Source: Tenebrio molitor
Taxonomy: Eukaryota > Arthropoda > Insecta > Coleoptera > Tenebrionidae
Length of the DNA stretch: 64,000 nt
NCBI RefSeq assembly: GCF_963966145.1
Contig: NC_091048.1
Span: forward strand, 21,576,001 to 21,640,000
Reading direction: 5' to 3'
Shown here one piece after another: positions 62,245-64,000 of the stretch. Within the stretch, counting starts at the first letter, position 1. Each line of letters starts with the position of its first letter. The translations under genes and the position numbers were made by a program. Below the pieces are notes generated by a model, which saw nothing but the letters and a program-made list of their open reading frames with translations, was not told where the DNA came from and did not search any database.

Positions 62245-63457
62245 AAATTTACTTTTATTTTTCAACATTGTTCCTTTAAGACCATGCACTTTTTAAAGCG
62301 ATGATCTAGCCTATTTAACCCTTCCAAATAATAGTTGGCTCTTTCTCTGCAAAATAGGCGCCTACGGATGCGATAACCTTTAACCTCCTCGTTCGATGAA
62401 AATTTCTGTCCTTCGAGCCAAACTTTGAGCTTAGGAAATATAAAAAGTGACTCGGGGCCAGATCTGGCGAATATGGTGGGTGGTCACTCAATTCGAACTG
62501 TAATTCGTGAATTTTGGACATAGCAACTACCGAGGTGTGAACAGGGGCGTTGTCTTGGTGCAACAAAACTTTCTTCTTTTCAAATGCGGTCTTTTGTCGC
62601 AATTTCTGCTTTCAACTTGTCAAGTAATGATGCGTAATAAACCCCCGTTATTGATTTATAGTCCAATTTTTACCCTTTTGCGATGACGTCATTATCGAGT
62701 AACTTCACGTATGTTTGAGCTAGGATCAGAAACAAATTTGAATCGATCATAAATAACTACAACGTGATCAAGAATGACTCGAGTCAGTTCGTAACAATGA
62801 AAATTTGAATGATTTTGGTACCACTGTAATCTAAACGCATTTCCGGTTGTCAGCTTTGACAGAGTTGACGAATTTGACGTTTACAACCAAAGGGTCATTT
62901 TTGTATTAGCATAAACATACCCGACATAACCTAATTTTTTTTAGTGTCGTGTCAAGTTAAAACATCCGGTCAGTGCCAATTACGAAACAGAAAAACACCA
63001 ATATTTTTCAGTTGTTTCATTGCCAACAGACTCAGTCATTATTGATCACGCTGTATATGTATAATGATTCAAATTTGTTGACAATTACTTCTAAAGGTTA
63101 TGTTTGTAACTTTGTAATCAATGTAACAAGTGAAAGAAATTAAAAATTGTCAAATTGACAGTGAGCATAAAATAAGCTCAAAGTGACCATCAATAAATAA
63201 ACGTGCCTTTTTTTTGTTTTTTTCTGTTTCTGTCGTTTCAATAAAAAGAAAGCGAGGAAGGAAATCGTGACGTCACCTCAAAAGGGTAAAAATTGGACTA
63301 CATAGTTTAAGATAGTTTCAAGATAGTCGATGAGTAAAATTCTATGACTATCCCAAAAAACAGTCGCCATCACCTTCCTGGCCTTTTGCGGAGCAGTTTT
63401 ACCCTTCGCAGTCCACTGTTTTGACTGTTGTTTTGTTTCCGGAGAATGGTGAAGTTT
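62245..63457 (-). pseudogene. mariner transposase pseudogene split by a MITE
   Basis: Mariner-family (DD34D) transposase read on the minus strand. From 63457 down: HHSPETKQQSKQW, TAPQKARKVMATVFWDSHRI, LLIDYLE, then a 638-bp MITE (62661-63298), then SITGVYYASLLDKLKAEIA, a frameshift near 62600, VLLHQDNAPVHTSVVAMSKI, HPPYSPDLAPSH, and a tail resembling EHRWNKC (LDHRFKKC near 62265). The third catalytic residue, 35th after the Asp of HQDN, is His instead of Asp, so the enzyme would be inactive regardless of the frameshift. The N-terminal third, with the DNA-binding domain and the first catalytic Asp, is not recognisable. Confidence 0.88.
62661..63298. mobile_element. MITE nested in mariner, GTCCAATTTTTACCC ends
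   Basis: GTCCAATTTTTACCCTTTTG at the left and CAAAAGGGTAAAAATTGGAC at... the right (CTCAAAAGGGTAAAAATTGG then AC), flanked by TA (62659-62660, 63299-63300). Each arm contains the palindrome TGACGTCA (62683-62690 and 63268-63275, approximately), a perfect cAMP-response-type site. No coding capacity. Confidence 0.88.
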
Positions 63458-63459
63458 TT

Positions 63460-64000
63460 TTCAAACCGCTGTAAATTCGTTAATTTTGGAAATTTTCCGA
63501 TAAGGTTTAAATGCACACTATCGAAACCCTATTCTAAACTACAATACCCTCTTAAGATTCTTTCATTATTTTTAGTAGATGAGTAGGCAATGCAATTGTT
63601 CAAACAATTATCCCAATGATTCATTCTTTCCTTCGGATAACTTTCCATTATTCAAGTTTTGCCAGTCGCAAATCTACGCTTTTATAATTATTTTATGTAA
63701 CCTTATCCGAAAGCTCGCCAGCGCCTAAAAGTTACGTAACAGCTGCTGACCCCTACGTTACATTAGTCGAGTGCAACTTACACCTCTTCTCGCCAGCTAC
63801 AAGACGACCACGTTTCGGATATGATTTACCAGATAACGTAAATGTAGCACTGGAAAGTTCAACGAACAGCGCATTTCTGAAATCCCACAGAATTGACTGA
63901 AGACGTGGTGCCCGTTCTGCATAAATTTCCCCGACTTTTCCGCGTACTCGGTCGTAAAAATGCCACCGAAGGGCAGGTGCATCCGTTCAAGAGACGGAAT
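63460..64000. other. Unassigned DNA
   Basis: I see nothing supported. A 61-codon minus frame at 63797-63982 has no recognisable domain. Confidence 0.4.

Noticed and set aside
1..64000. CRISPR arrays, operons, ribosome binding sites
   Set aside because: The window is eukaryotic nuclear DNA; the repeats here are satellites or transposon parts, without regular spacers.

Overview
This window looks like nuclear DNA from an insect, most likely a beetle. It is AT-rich, with no bacterial-style operons. It carries short GT-AG introns, many TA-flanked miniature inverted-repeat elements (MITEs), mariner relics, a LINE relic of a type I know from insects, a Polinton/Maverick polymerase relic, and a short stretch of insect mitochondrial 16S rRNA sequence. 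The beetle call is inference; the insect call is well supported. No ordinary conserved housekeeping gene is complete here. Most of the 64 kb is intergenic or intronic sequence into which mobile elements have been inserted, often inside one another.

Layout. 1-3.2 kb: unassigned. 3.2-3.55 kb: SWIM zinc-finger pseudogene. 3.55-7.95 kb: unassigned. 8.0-8.6 kb: mariner relic, abutting (8.73-9.52 kb) an antisense 3' LINE fragment that appears as a pyrimidine-rich tract. 9.58-10.08 kb: MITE. 13.88-15.08 kb: ~175-bp satellite array. 20.29-22.56 kb: a block bounded by ~150-bp direct repeats, holding a mitochondrial insertion framed by inverted repeats and a two-exon orphan gene. 22.9-23.3 kb: MITE. 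31.76-33.46 kb: repeat 'R' with three nested MITEs. 34.6-36.7 kb: GC-rich island with a possible first exon on the minus strand. 39.3-47.2 kb: palindromic repeats and MITEs. 50.09-52.21 kb: Polinton family-B DNA polymerase remnant split by a CACTA-like transposon. 52.6-55.04 kb: MITEs, a second two-exon orphan gene, and a 520-bp nested palindrome. 55.6-56.6 kb: tandem R copies. 61.86-63.46 kb: MITE, and a mariner pseudogene split by another MITE.

The most notable items are: (1) the transposon inside the Polinton polymerase, whose removal together with one TTA target duplicate puts the two polymerase parts back in the same reading frame; (2) two unrecognised small genes at 21.3 and 53.4 kb that share intron phase, intron position and an acidic Ser-rich second exon, and may be paralogues; (3) the TA-inserting CAGGGTG MITE superset, including double-unit palindromes whose bodies match but whose outer ends differ; (4) in-window empty sites that show MITE insertion directly. 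All assignments rest on reading the sequence and on remembered family features; no search was run.
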